Source of the DNA: Klebsiella michiganensis
GTDB lineage: Bacteria > Pseudomonadota > Gammaproteobacteria > Enterobacterales > Enterobacteriaceae
Reading direction: 5' to 3'
Length of the DNA: 64,000 nucleotides
NCBI RefSeq assembly: GCF_002925905.1
Contig: NZ_PRDB01000011.1
Span: forward strand, 1-64,000
Part shown: positions 16,812 to 25,113 of the stretch, piece by piece
How the letters are laid out: each line of letters begins with the position of its first letter
Numbering within the stretch: the stretch's first letter is position 1
The notes under the pieces: model-generated
Databases searched by the model: none
What the model saw: the letters and a program-made list of their open reading frames with translations, nothing else
Told to the model about the DNA's origin: nothing
Made by a program: the position numbers and the translations under genes

Positions 16812-17326
16812 CAGAACAGCTCCGCATAGATCCGGGCTTCTTCCCGAATGTCAGCGATACTCCAGCGCCCGTCCCGCCAGAGATCATCTATTTGCCTGTC
16901 CAGGGCTTCGGCGTTTTTGTCACCTTTTGGCGTGGTGCCAACATCCCTGTAACCCTCCAGAACACTGGCGCGCGTGAAGGAGTAGACCGCACGCCGGAAG
17001 CGGTAAACTTTTGCGCTTTCGCCGTTAATCTGCTCGACAGGTTCACCGACAGAAGTCAGCAGCACAGAGGCCAGAGATTCCGCACCTTCCGCTTCCCTTT
17101 GCTTGCGCCAGTCCTTCAATTGATCCGCGACATGCAGCGCGGCCTCCGTTGCCATATGCATTAATCGGGATGTTGTAATGTCACCGGCGATGCGGGCAGC
17201 CAGGCGCAGATCGTGGAGTTTTACCGTCGGCCAGAAAGTGCCGATGGCAATCTGTGCGCCGCCGTCGTCCACGTCTGTCACATCACTTTCAGCAGGTCTG
17301 ACGGGGCGCTGTGCGATAAAACTCAT
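16811..17326 (-). CDS. L: Head completion/stabilisation protein L
   Basis: 171 aa (P2 L is 169). Closes and stabilises the DNA-filled head at the connector. 'FWPTVKLHDLRLAARIAGDIT' and 'VYSFTRASVLEGYRDVGTTPKGD' are family segments, followed by 'IDDLWRDGRWSIADI'. About 110 bp of non-coding DNA separates it from M. Confidence 0.92.
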   Translation of the reverse strand: MSFIAQRPVRPAESDVTDVDDGGAQIAIGTFWPTVKLHDLRLAARIAGDITTSRLMHMATEAALHVADQLKDWRKQREAEGAESLASVLLTSVGEPVEQINGESAKVYRFRRAVYSFTRASVLEGYRDVGTTPKGDKNAEALDRQIDDLWRDGRWSIADIREEARIYAELF

Positions 17327-17438
17327 CGTCGTTTCTCCGGTAGGTCAGGCGGTGGGCGTCCGGTAAAAAGACCGCATTACGGGCAGATCGCCGGGCGCGC
17401 CGCCTGTGGCGCGGGGCCAGTTCATTACGCTCAGGCGT

Positions 17439-18296
17439 TTACTTTGTGGCGGTTTTCGTTGTCTTTTTTGCCGCCGTTTTGCGGGTGGCTTTTTGAGTGC
17501 CGGCCGCCGTTTTCGTCTGCTTGCGCGTTCGTGTTGCTTTTTCTGTTGCGGGTGTTTCGGTTGCTGCTGTATCGCTGGATGAAGTCTCATCTTCCGCATC
17601 ACCACTTGCCGCGCTGGTCTGCGGCGCCTTTTTCAAAGCGCTGACCAGAGAAGCGATCTCCCGTTTCACACCGGCACCCGGGTTCAGGTTCATGGCTTCC
17701 CGGAAGAGTTTCAGCGCTTCGCCTTTGGTTTCCGCGTCTTCCGTGTCGCGACGGCAAAACGCCCTCACCTTGCACAGCTTCGCGCGGACCTCATCCGGCA
17801 TATCACTGTCAGCCACAATTTCGGCCAGCTCGTCCAGCATGGGGATATAGCCTGACAAATCGGCTCCGGCGTCCGTGGTGGCGAGGTTCAGAATGGGATT
17901 GCAGATTTCCTCGGCCAGTACCGTGGGTGCCGGGCGGCGATAGTTGTCATCCGGCATGCTCAGGCCATGCTTAACGACATAGCGCCCGATACGCAGCGCC
18001 AGCGCATAGTCGGAGCAGTCCACCGCCCACACCATCAGCGTGGTGATGACCGGATCCGCGCGCCCGCTGTCGCCCTCGATCGTGCCGTCAATCCATCCCT
18101 GAAACTCAGGAAGGATGCTGGCCTTTACAGCGGCCTTCGCCTGGCGGGACTGGATTTGGCTTAGCGAAGATTTATGCATATGCAGGCGAAAGAGGATCTG
18201 CTCATGCGCGGTGCGCGTCTCCGCGTCACGCTCATCACTGATGCCCCGCCTCTCTGCCATGACCTTCTGAAAGTGTCTTTGTGCCGGTGTCAGCAT
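17439..18296 (-). CDS. M: Terminase small subunit M
   Basis: 285 aa (P2 M is 247). Recognises cos and, with P, cuts and packages genome ends. The N-terminal MLTPAQRHF start and the 'MPDEVRAKLCKVR.F..RD' and 'GVKREIASLV' segments match the family. The last 65 residues are a low-complexity tail made almost only of Ala, Thr, Lys, Arg and Glu, resembling a histone H1 tail, longer than the basic tail of P2 M; likely a DNA-binding extension. Start ATG 18296 follows AGGAG; an upstream ATG at 18332 lies in a hairpin and is less likely. Confidence 0.9.
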   Translation of the reverse strand: MLTPAQRHFQKVMAERRGISDERDAETRTAHEQILFRLHMHKSSLSQIQSRQAKAAVKASILPEFQGWIDGTIEGDSGRADPVITTLMVWAVDCSDYALALRIGRYVVKHGLSMPDDNYRRPAPTVLAEEICNPILNLATTDAGADLSGYIPMLDELAEIVADSDMPDEVRAKLCKVRAFCRRDTEDAETKGEALKLFREAMNLNPGAGVKREIASLVSALKKAPQTSAASGDAEDETSSSDTAATETPATEKATRTRKQTKTAAGTQKATRKTAAKKTTKTATK

Positions 18297-18305
18297 GGGT
18301 TCATT

Positions 18306-18336
18306 CTCCTGGGCGGGCTTGCTGCCCGCCATGTGA
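18306..18336 (-). other. Hairpin between N and M
   Basis: GGCGGGC and GCCCGCC arms separated by five bases lie between the N stop and the M start. There is no T-tract, so it is more likely to be an mRNA processing or stability element than a terminator. Confidence 0.4.
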
Positions 18337-18345
18337 TGGGGATTA

Positions 18346-19380
18346 TCAGGCGAATGTCACGCCGTCGATCATGGCAATCATGCCGTACTCTTCAATGACA
18401 TAGTCATCATTGCTGGACTGGTAAGTCGCCACGCGGTTGTAGTGCGGCTCTTCCCGGATAGAGCGACGCAGGGAGCCTTTCTGGTAGTACACAGAGAGGT
18501 TTTTCAGGTTGGTGATGAGCACGACATCTTCAGGAATGCCCGGGACAAAGACCGTCGGCAGGCCGCCGATCTTTTCCTGGCTGACAATGAGCTGCGCGGC
18601 CAGTAGTTCGGTATTCGGATTGGTCTGGCTGAGCGCGTTCACTTTCGGCAGGTTCACTTTCAGCAGCAGATCGGACGAGAGCACAGTCACCAGACCGGGA
18701 GCGCGGCGGAACCAGGGATCCATAAGGCTGTGGCGTGCATCGAGCACGGCGGCATCAATATTGCCGTAGGTGCCTGACGCAATTACCGCGTTATTCTCAT
18801 CACGGGAAGTCAGCGTGATACCTGGCATAATGCGCTGCGGCGCCTCATTGCGGATCTTTTGCAGCCAGCCAACGCCGCAATCCTGCAATAACGGATAGGT
18901 CGTGCGGTCGGAGTTTTCAGAGTAATGCGTGCCATTAAAGCCAATCATCTGGCGATCCAGCCCCAGCTGACGGGCCATCGCATTACTGATTAATGACTGA
19001 AATTCAGGGTGACCGGCCCACGCGTCCAGCTCCGCATACGAAAGCGCATAGTCATAGTTGGTTTTGCGGCAGTGGTAGTTCTGCGGCTCTTTGTTATGGT
19101 TCGGTGCAGGGTTACGGCGGTTGGTGCCGTCCGAGCTGTTATTGGTGCTCGCCATCGGTCCCTTACTGCCAATTTTTACTTTCTGCCCTTCCTGCTCTTT
19201 AACCCCAAAGTGGTTAACCAGCTTCATGAAGTCATCCGACTCCATGGCGGCCTGTTCCAGTTTTTGCTGGATAGTCGGATCGACGCTGAAACGATTGGCA
19301 ACGGCTGAGGGTGAGACACCGTTCAGATGTGCCTGGCGCACAATGTACTTATCAAATAGTTCGCGGGTCTGGTTTTCCAT
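18346..19380 (-). CDS. N: Major capsid protein N
   Basis: 344 aa (P2 N is 357). Forms the icosahedral head shell after protease O trims its N-terminus. 'TRELFDKYIVRQAHLNGVS' at the start, 'KGPMASTNNSSDGTNRRNP', 'FRRAPGLVTVLSSDLL' and 'NDDYVIEEYGMIAMIDGV' are highly characteristic. AGAGGT ribosome site; 9 bp after O. Confidence 0.95.
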   Translation of the reverse strand: MENQTRELFDKYIVRQAHLNGVSPSAVANRFSVDPTIQQKLEQAAMESDDFMKLVNHFGVKEQEGQKVKIGSKGPMASTNNSSDGTNRRNPAPNHNKEPQNYHCRKTNYDYALSYAELDAWAGHPEFQSLISNAMARQLGLDRQMIGFNGTHYSENSDRTTYPLLQDCGVGWLQKIRNEAPQRIMPGITLTSRDENNAVIASGTYGNIDAAVLDARHSLMDPWFRRAPGLVTVLSSDLLLKVNLPKVNALSQTNPNTELLAAQLIVSQEKIGGLPTVFVPGIPEDVVLITNLKNLSVYYQKGSLRRSIREEPHYNRVATYQSSNDDYVIEEYGMIAMIDGVTFA

Positions 19381-19389
19381 GGTTACCTC

Positions 19390-20229
19390 TTAGAAGTCTG
19401 CAAGCTGCGCGCTGCTGTTGCCGGTTGCCGCCGGTCGTGCGCTGTAATTTTCTGCGGGCTGGAGCTGAAGCTGACCGCGCAGCTCGTTAAGTTCGCTGGT
19501 CAGTTGCTGAATGGTGGCTTTATCCTGTTGGCAGTCCTGTTCCAGGGCACTGAACCGGTCAATCTGGTCTGCCTGAGATTGAGCAACGGCTTCAACAACC
19601 TGATGCAACTGACTGAACCGTTGATCGTCGGTTTTCTGGCCTTTACCAAGGATGCCCATCACGCGGTTGAACCAGTTGACGCCCTCCTCGCTGCGATGAG
19701 CGGCCAGTTCGATCACTTCAGCTTCAAGCGCATCAGAGAACAGCGGCGCCTCGATCTGCTGGTTATTGAAGGCCATCACCTGCGCGCGCTGCTGCGCGGC
19801 AAATTTAAGGCGCTCAGTCCCCAGACTTGCCGGGGTGTCCGTCATCGCCAGGCCGACCACATACGCCTTACCGTTAAGGGCAAACTGCGGATGCAGCTCA
19901 ATACTGGAATAGATTTTTTTTCCTTCATCGGTGAGCTGCTTCATTCGTGCCGAAGCGTCGATCTCGGCATAGAGCGCCGTACGACCGGCCAGCGGCCCTT
20001 CGGTGATATCCTCCGCGCTTAAAGCAACAACATCCCCCATGGCGCCAAAATTGCTGTCAGGAAGCATGGAGAGATAGTGCTCCACGTTCACGCGGGCGCC
20101 GTAAACGGCCGGGTTGTAGCTCGCCGCCGCATCGCGGAGGTGCTGCGGCTGGATCTCGCGCCCGTCAACGGTGGCGCCGGAAACCGCAACGCGAAACTTT
20201 TTGCGGGCGGGTTTAGTCGTGCTGGCCAT
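19390..20229 (-). CDS. O: Capsid scaffolding protein / maturation protease O
   Basis: 279 aa (P2 O is 284). An N-terminal herpes-type serine protease domain and a C-terminal scaffold. The candidate catalytic parts are 'VNVEHYLSM' (His) and 'KIYSSIELHPQFA' with the Ser in SSIE, matching the P2 O serine protease layout. The end is a Gln-rich coiled coil ('DCQQDKATIQQLTSELNELRGQLQLQ'), the scaffolding core. Divergent from P across a 150 bp promoter region. Confidence 0.93.
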   Translation of the reverse strand: MASTTKPARKKFRVAVSGATVDGREIQPQHLRDAAASYNPAVYGARVNVEHYLSMLPDSNFGAMGDVVALSAEDITEGPLAGRTALYAEIDASARMKQLTDEGKKIYSSIELHPQFALNGKAYVVGLAMTDTPASLGTERLKFAAQQRAQVMAFNNQQIEAPLFSDALEAEVIELAAHRSEEGVNWFNRVMGILGKGQKTDDQRFSQLHQVVEAVAQSQADQIDRFSALEQDCQQDKATIQQLTSELNELRGQLQLQPAENYSARPAATGNSSAQLADF

Positions 20230-20301
20230 GTCGTTTTATCCTGTTGATTTATGTCAGTCGCTGCATCATCGCAGAGCCTGAAAGCCCGGCGCCACGCGGT
20301 T

Positions 20302-20325
20302 TTGTTGTCGGAGAACGGCCAGACC
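20302..20325. promoter_or_regulatory. Putative Ogr-type late activator site between O and P
   Basis: Near copy of the element at 1204-1227 (21 of 24 bases equal, including TTGTTGTC, GAACGG and CAGACC). It lies 61 bp before the P start and about 75 bp before the O start, the place where P2 has its divergent late promoters. A second GCCTGAAAGCCCG-like repeat flanks it (20277 and 20325). Confidence 0.55.
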
Positions 20326-20385
20326 TGAAAGCCCGAGCCGCGGGGATCGCGCGCAGGTAATCTCCCTGCTCAAAAGGGGGAAGTG

Positions 20386-22113
20386 ATGATTCAGGATGCG
20401 TTTATTCGATTAAGGGCAAAACAGCTCTACTGGCAGGGTTACCCGCCCGCCGAAATTTCGCGACTCATGGGCATCAACTCAAACACGGTTTATTCGTGGA
20501 AAAAGCGCGACGCATGGGATGACACAACGCCCATCAAACGGGTGACGCAATCCATTGACACCCGTCTCTGCCAGCTGAGCGCGAAAGACAATAAAACCAG
20601 TGGCGATTTCAAAGAGATTGACCTGTTAACCCGGCAGTTGAAAAAGCTAGATATCGGGCAGGCTTCCACTATCACCGGCGTAAAAAAAACCAGTCGTCGC
20701 AAGAAGAAAAATCACTTCTCCGAGGAGCAGATCGAGGCGTTGCGCTTAAAAATTCTCGACTCTCTCGCATGGCACCAGCGCGGCTGGTACGAACAACGAG
20801 ATCAGCGTAACCGGATGATCCTCAAATCGCGGCAGATCGGGGCAACCTGGTACTTTGCCCGCGAGGCATTACTGGGCGCACTGAGAACGGACGTTAAGCA
20901 CGACTATCAGCGCAACCAAATTTTTCTGTCGGCGTCCCGCAAGCAGGCGCTCCAGTTCCGCAACTTCATCCGTAAAGCGGCTGAAGAGGTGGACGTCGAA
21001 CTTAAAGGCGGTGAGCAAATCACGTTGTCAAACGGCGCGGAGCTGCATTTTCTCGGGACGTCGGCGGCGACGGCGCAGTCGTACACCGGCCACCTGCGAT
21101 TTGATGAGTTTTTCTGGACAGGAAACTTTATCAACCTGCGCAAAGTTGCCGGCGCCATGGCAACGCTCAAAGGCTTAACACGCACGTACTTCTCCACGCC
21201 ATCCAGCGAAAGCCATGAAGCCTATCAGTTCTGGACCGGCGATCGATGGAATGCGAAACGGCCTAAAGCGCAGCGCGTTGACTTTGACGTTTCATGGAAG
21301 AAAACCCATAGCGGCGTGCTTTACCCGGATAAAACGTGGCGGCAGATCGTCACTATTCAGGACGCTATCAATAACGGCTGGGACTACACCGACATTGATG
21401 AAATCCGGGACGAAAACAGCCCTGATGAATTTGAAAACCTGTACATGTGCGAGTTCGTCAAAGACGGCGAAAGCGCGTTCAATCTTAGCCAGTTACTGGG
21501 GTGCGGCGCTGACGGGTATGACGACTGGCCCGACTGGAAACCGTTCGCCAGTCGCCCTATGGGGCAACGTGAGGTGTGGCTGGGCTACGACGCCAACGGC
21601 GGCAGCGGCAATGGTGATGCCGGTGCTCTGTCCGTGACGGTCCCTCCCCTTGTGGCCGGCGGCCGGTTTCGCACGGTTGAATTAAAGCAACTGCGAGGGC
21701 TTGAGTTTGAACAGCAGGCGGCGGTCATCAAAGAGGCTGCCGAGCGCTACAACGTCACTCACATCGCCATTGACGGTCAAGGCGTCGGGGAGGCGGTCTG
21801 GCAGATTGTTAAAAACTGGTTCCCGGCGGCTATTTGCTACCAGATGAGCCTCTCTTCCAAGCGCGCCCTTGTCCTCAAAATGTTGCAGGTCATACGCGCC
21901 GGCCGCTGGGAATATGACCGCAGCGAGCAGGGTCTGGTCAGAGCCTTCAACGCTGTTCGCAAAGTAGTTACACCCGGCGGTTTCATCACTTACGAAACGG
22001 ACCGATCGCGCGGCGTAAGCCATGGTGATATGGCGTGGGCAACCATGCTTTCGATTATTAATGAACCGTTGGGCCAGGAAAGTGGCGGCGGTGGTTTCGC
22101 AATGGGATGGTAA
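20386..22113 (+). CDS. P: Terminase large subunit P
   Basis: About 575 aa (P2 P is 590). ATP-driven packaging motor and cos nuclease. N-terminal helix-turn-helix (AEISRLMGINSNTVYSWKKRD, first 60 residues), then ATPase with 'LKSRQIGATWYFAREAL' as Walker A-like segment and 'LRFDEFFW' as Walker B-like motif, and the nuclease with 'YDANGGSGNGDAGAL', 'IDGQGVGEAVW' and 'SHGDMAWAT' acidic residues. A GTG three bases earlier (20383) could also serve as start; GGGGGAA lies just upstream. Confidence 0.95.
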   Translation: MIQDAFIRLRAKQLYWQGYPPAEISRLMGINSNTVYSWKKRDAWDDTTPIKRVTQSIDTRLCQLSAKDNKTSGDFKEIDLLTRQLKKLDIGQASTITGVKKTSRRKKKNHFSEEQIEALRLKILDSLAWHQRGWYEQRDQRNRMILKSRQIGATWYFAREALLGALRTDVKHDYQRNQIFLSASRKQALQFRNFIRKAAEEVDVELKGGEQITLSNGAELHFLGTSAATAQSYTGHLRFDEFFWTGNFINLRKVAGAMATLKGLTRTYFSTPSSESHEAYQFWTGDRWNAKRPKAQRVDFDVSWKKTHSGVLYPDKTWRQIVTIQDAINNGWDYTDIDEIRDENSPDEFENLYMCEFVKDGESAFNLSQLLGCGADGYDDWPDWKPFASRPMGQREVWLGYDANGGSGNGDAGALSVTVPPLVAGGRFRTVELKQLRGLEFEQQAAVIKEAAERYNVTHIAIDGQGVGEAVWQIVKNWFPAAICYQMSLSSKRALVLKMLQVIRAGRWEYDRSEQGLVRAFNAVRKVVTPGGFITYETDRSRGVSHGDMAWATMLSIINEPLGQESGGGGFAMGW

Positions 22114-23168
22114 CTTTGAAAAAGAAATACGGTAAAAAGCCGATAGCCAGCACCGCCGGCCCTGACATTGTGGAGTCACTGAAGGCCGATCCCGCGTTGA
22201 CAGCGTTCAGCTTTGACGGCCCTTATCCCGTGCGGGATATGGCCGATTTGCTGGACAATCTCTATTGCATGGACAACGGGCGATACTATGAGACGCCAGT
22301 AGACTTTTACGGACTGGCTAAAGCTCCGCGTCAGAGCGCCTGGCATGAGTCGGCGTTGTATTTCAAACGTAATGTGCTCACCGGCTGTTTTATCCCGCAC
22401 AAACTGCTCAATCGCCAGACCTTTTCCGCGTTTGCGCTGGACTGGTTCACGTTTGGCAATGCCTATCTCGAATTGCCGCGTAATCGCCTAGGCGGCCCAC
22501 TCCCCTTCAAACACTCTCTTGCGAAGTACACCCGGCGTGGGAGCACAGATCTCGATCAATACTGGTTTATCCGTCGCTGGAAAGAAGAGCACACGTTCAA
22601 ATCAGGAACGGTTTGTCACGTTCTCAACCCTGATATTAATCAGGAGGTCTACGGTATGCCGGAATATATGGCAGCACTGCTGGCCGCCAGCCTGGCCCAC
22701 TCCGCTGACATGTTCCGTAAGCTGTACTACGACAACGGATCGCATGCTGGATGCATTGTCTATATTGGCGCCGGACAGGTTGACGATAAAAGCATGAAGG
22801 CAGTCAAAGAGACGTTGACCGGTGCGCGCGGTAAAGGCGCATTTAAAAACCTGCTGCTGCATGCGCCAGGCGGCGGCAAAGACGGCGTGCAAATCCTCCC
22901 CTTCCAGCAGATCACGGCGAAAGATGAGTTTATCAACATTAAGAACGCCACACGTGACGACATACTCGCAGCGCACCGTATCCCGCCGCAGCTGATGGGC
23001 GCCATGCCAGAGGGAAACGGATCATTTGGGGATATCGAGAAAGCCGCCCGGGTGTACGCTATCAACGAACTGACACCCGTGATGGAGGCGCTGAAGGTGG
23101 TGAACGAGTGGATCGGAGAAGAAGTGATCCGCTTTAATCCTTACACGTTGCTTACCCCTGAGAAATAA
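22107..23168 (+). CDS. Q: Portal protein Q
   Basis: 353 aa (P2 Q is 344). Dodecameric portal at one head vertex through which DNA enters and leaves. 'FDGPYPVRDMADLLDNLYCMDNG', 'FGNAYLELPRNRLGGP', 'QEVYGMPEYMAALLAASL' and 'HRIPPQLMGAMPEGNGSFGDIEKA' are all hallmarks. Starts inside the P stop region (ATG 22107); a TTG-start at LKKKYGKK is an alternative. Followed by a terminator at 23216 and the probable cos region. Confidence 0.95.
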   Translation: MVTLKKKYGKKPIASTAGPDIVESLKADPALTAFSFDGPYPVRDMADLLDNLYCMDNGRYYETPVDFYGLAKAPRQSAWHESALYFKRNVLTGCFIPHKLLNRQTFSAFALDWFTFGNAYLELPRNRLGGPLPFKHSLAKYTRRGSTDLDQYWFIRRWKEEHTFKSGTVCHVLNPDINQEVYGMPEYMAALLAASLAHSADMFRKLYYDNGSHAGCIVYIGAGQVDDKSMKAVKETLTGARGKGAFKNLLLHAPGGGKDGVQILPFQQITAKDEFINIKNATRDDILAAHRIPPQLMGAMPEGNGSFGDIEKAARVYAINELTPVMEALKVVNEWIGEEVIRFNPYTLLTPEK

Positions 23169-23215
23169 CCGCAAGAAAATTCAGTTTATTTAAACAATAT
23201 CAGAGACTTATAACA

Positions 23216-23244
23216 GGCCAGCGTTTTCGCTGGCCTCATCTTTT
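23216..23244 (+). terminator. Terminator of the P-Q transcript
   Basis: Perfect 8 bp stem GGCCAGCG, loop TTTT, CGCTGGCC, followed by TCATCTTTTCT. Lies 48 bp after the portal stop codon. Confidence 0.8.
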
Positions 23245-23751
23245 CTGCTGAAAAAATCCCGCATCAGCGCCCCTCTGCGCGTCGCTGCTTTTTCCCTGCA
23301 GAAGGCGTACCTCCAACCAAAACTTCCGCTCACCATGACGCAGAAATTGTGAAAGTGCGTATTCTGCCGCCTTCCCTACACTGCCCCGTTTGCGGGGGCT
23401 TGCCCCCCGTCACCTGCGCGCAGCGATTCTGACGTTTCTTGCGCATAAACTAAATCGACTTCACAGTATTACCCTCATGGGCTTATAGGGAATGAAACAC
23501 ATCATAAATGTCGTGCAATAATGTTCACTATTTTGCATTTACTGTTAGAAAATGCTCTTCAGACAACATATCATCGGTCGATATATATGACCGTAATCCG
23601 AACATAGTAAGATCTTGTGATTTCCATACCATACATGAGTGCTTAAGGAATTTTTTTGCTGAATTGACTAAAAGACCGTAGATTTCTCAACTGAAGACTA
23701 ATTGGTTAATTTGCAGTCAAATTATGCAAAAAAATATACTGTAAGGTGTAA

Positions 23752-23786
23752 GGATGTCAACACAATTCAGTCAATTGCTGACATCC
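23752..23786 (-). terminator. Inverted repeat downstream of the cargo operon, possible terminator
   Basis: GGATGTCA and TGACATCC arms with an inner AATTG/CAATT pairing form a long hairpin 33 bp past the HNH gene stop on the minus strand. The T-tract is weak, so the call is tentative. Confidence 0.45.
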
Positions 23787-23819
23787 TAATATAAAGCAAG
23801 GAATGACAGTTCAGCTTGA

Positions 23820-24494
23820 TTATAATTTTAATAATTTTAGCCTTTCAAATCTTCGAAGAAGAGATTGTAATTTTTGGATTTCTTTTTTTAATTCATCTAT
23901 GTTCATTTCATCTGACCTCAGAATATCCTCCTGTTTCTGCAACAACAATTTCAAAACTCTCTCTGCTTTATCTTTTACTACCCTTCTCTTCCTAAGATAA
24001 ACTCTGTTTGTACGGTTTAATAGCATCTTCCGTATCATATAATCACCGGGCCCATTATTATCAATTGATATAACAAAACCATTTTCATCTACTTTTATAT
24101 ATTTACTAATATCTTCTTTGAAACGATCTATATATCCTAACCTAGATATATATGTTGCACCATCAATAGTATCCTGACAACCTCTCCAATCGTTCGTTTT
24201 CAATACATTGCACTTTTGGCAAGAAAGATGCAAATTGAATGGATGCACTTTCAATACACCATTAAACTTATCTAAAAAAACATCCATGGGCCTAAAGTGA
24301 TCTAATGAAAAATGTTCACCGCCACATTCATCAACATGAGCGTCACAATATACACATCTAAACTGGCAGTCTTTACTAATATTAATGTAATTTTTTTCAC
24401 AATTATAAGTAGCATAAAACTCACCCTCTACCTTATAGTAGATAGCTATATCCTGTCTGACTAGCGAAGGATAATAAAAACTATTTATCATCAT
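23820..24494 (-). CDS. HNH endonuclease, last gene of the cargo operon
   Basis: 224 aa. HNH nuclease core of the zinc-stabilised type: Cys47 and Cys50 (CVYC), Asp65-His66 in FSLDHFRP, Asn87 in FNLHLSC and Cys92/Cys95 (CQKC). Asp-His, Asn and the four Cys are intact, so it should be active on DNA or RNA. The C-terminal 60 residues are Leu/Lys/Glu-rich with a strong coiled-coil pattern ending LLRRFERLKLLKL, suited to dimerisation or binding the partner receiver. Its start overlaps the receiver gene by 14 bp, indicating coupled synthesis. Likely the effector of the system. Confidence 0.88.
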   Translation of the reverse strand: MMINSFYYPSLVRQDIAIYYKVEGEFYATYNCEKNYINISKDCQFRCVYCDAHVDECGGEHFSLDHFRPMDVFLDKFNGVLKVHPFNLHLSCQKCNVLKTNDWRGCQDTIDGATYISRLGYIDRFKEDISKYIKVDENGFVISIDNNGPGDYMIRKMLLNRTNRVYLRKRRVVKDKAERVLKLLLQKQEDILRSDEMNIDELKKEIQKLQSLLRRFERLKLLKL

Positions 24495-25113
24495 CCCCCC
24501 TTAACTCTAAATATATGGCATCCAATTCATTCGATGCAATATTTAACTCATCAAGAGATGCCTCACTGATAATACCCTCACTTGTAGTGTTTTTTACTCT
24601 TGATAAATCTAAAGCTTTAAATTCCTCTAACTCATTATCTGATAGAGTGGAAAAGATTGATTTTTCAAGCAAAAAATCAAATCTTTTTGCTTGTTGAGAC
24701 TTTATATCTTTATAAGTATTAATATGTCTTAAAAATCTCTTTGTCAGATTATTTTCATCGTCACTCAGTTCCCAGTCGTTCTTATCAATAACGAACTCTA
24801 TATTCCCAAGGTATTTCTCAATCTCATCTGAAAAACTAGTAAGAATATAAATTGGAATTTTTGAATCAAACATTCTAATTCGCTCAACCAATTCAACTCC
24901 TGTATAAGATGCCACTCCGGAATGTTTCAGTTTTTCATCAATAAAATAAGTCACCTTATCAGGAATATCATTCAAAACTTGAATCATGCTTTCCAGAGAG
25001 GGCTCAACATCCAAGCACAAGATTTTAAAATCATCTGAAAACATGATACTCATAGCTAATTGATACGTTTCTCTCACATCGCTGTCATCGTCAATGAAAA
25101 TTATTGTATTCAT
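24481..25113 (-). CDS. Response-regulator receiver domain protein of the cargo operon
   Basis: 210 aa. Residues 1 to about 120 form a CheY-like receiver: acidic cluster Asp8-Asp9-Asp10 (IFIDDDSD), phospho-acceptor candidate Asp59 (YFIDEKL), Thr92/Ser93 (LTSFSD) and Lys111 (IDKND). All key residues are present, so phosphotransfer is plausible. There is no DNA-binding output domain; the remaining 90 residues are helical and charged with no family I recognise. With a histidine-kinase-like protein encoded directly before and an HNH nuclease directly after, it probably links sensor to effector by protein contact. Confidence 0.87.
   Translation of the reverse strand: MNTIIFIDDDSDVRETYQLAMSIMFSDDFKILCLDVEPSLESMIQVLNDIPDKVTYFIDEKLKHSGVASYTGVELVERIRMFDSKIPIYILTSFSDEIEKYLGNIEFVIDKNDWELSDDENNLTKRFLRHINTYKDIKSQQAKRFDFLLEKSIFSTLSDNELEEFKALDLSRVKNTTSEGIISEASLDELNIASNELDAIYLELRGDDDK

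Larger units (their letters stand above)
23169..23819. other. Non-coding interval with probable cos region
   Basis: 651 bp with no supported gene between Q and the cargo operon. From 23,216 it holds a terminator hairpin; 23,250-23,420 is GC-rich with poly-purine/pyrimidine runs (GTTTGCGGGGGCTTGCC followed by CCCCGTCACC) resembling the cos neighbourhood of P2-like phages, which lies beyond the portal gene 3' end. I could not match the P2 19-base cos itself. From 23,450 it becomes AT-rich and includes a CGGTC-N9-GACCG inverted repeat near 23,577. Confidence 0.5.

Noticed and set aside
23250-23420. Exact P2 cos 19-mer
   Set aside because: I could not find a convincing match; only general location and composition support cos here.
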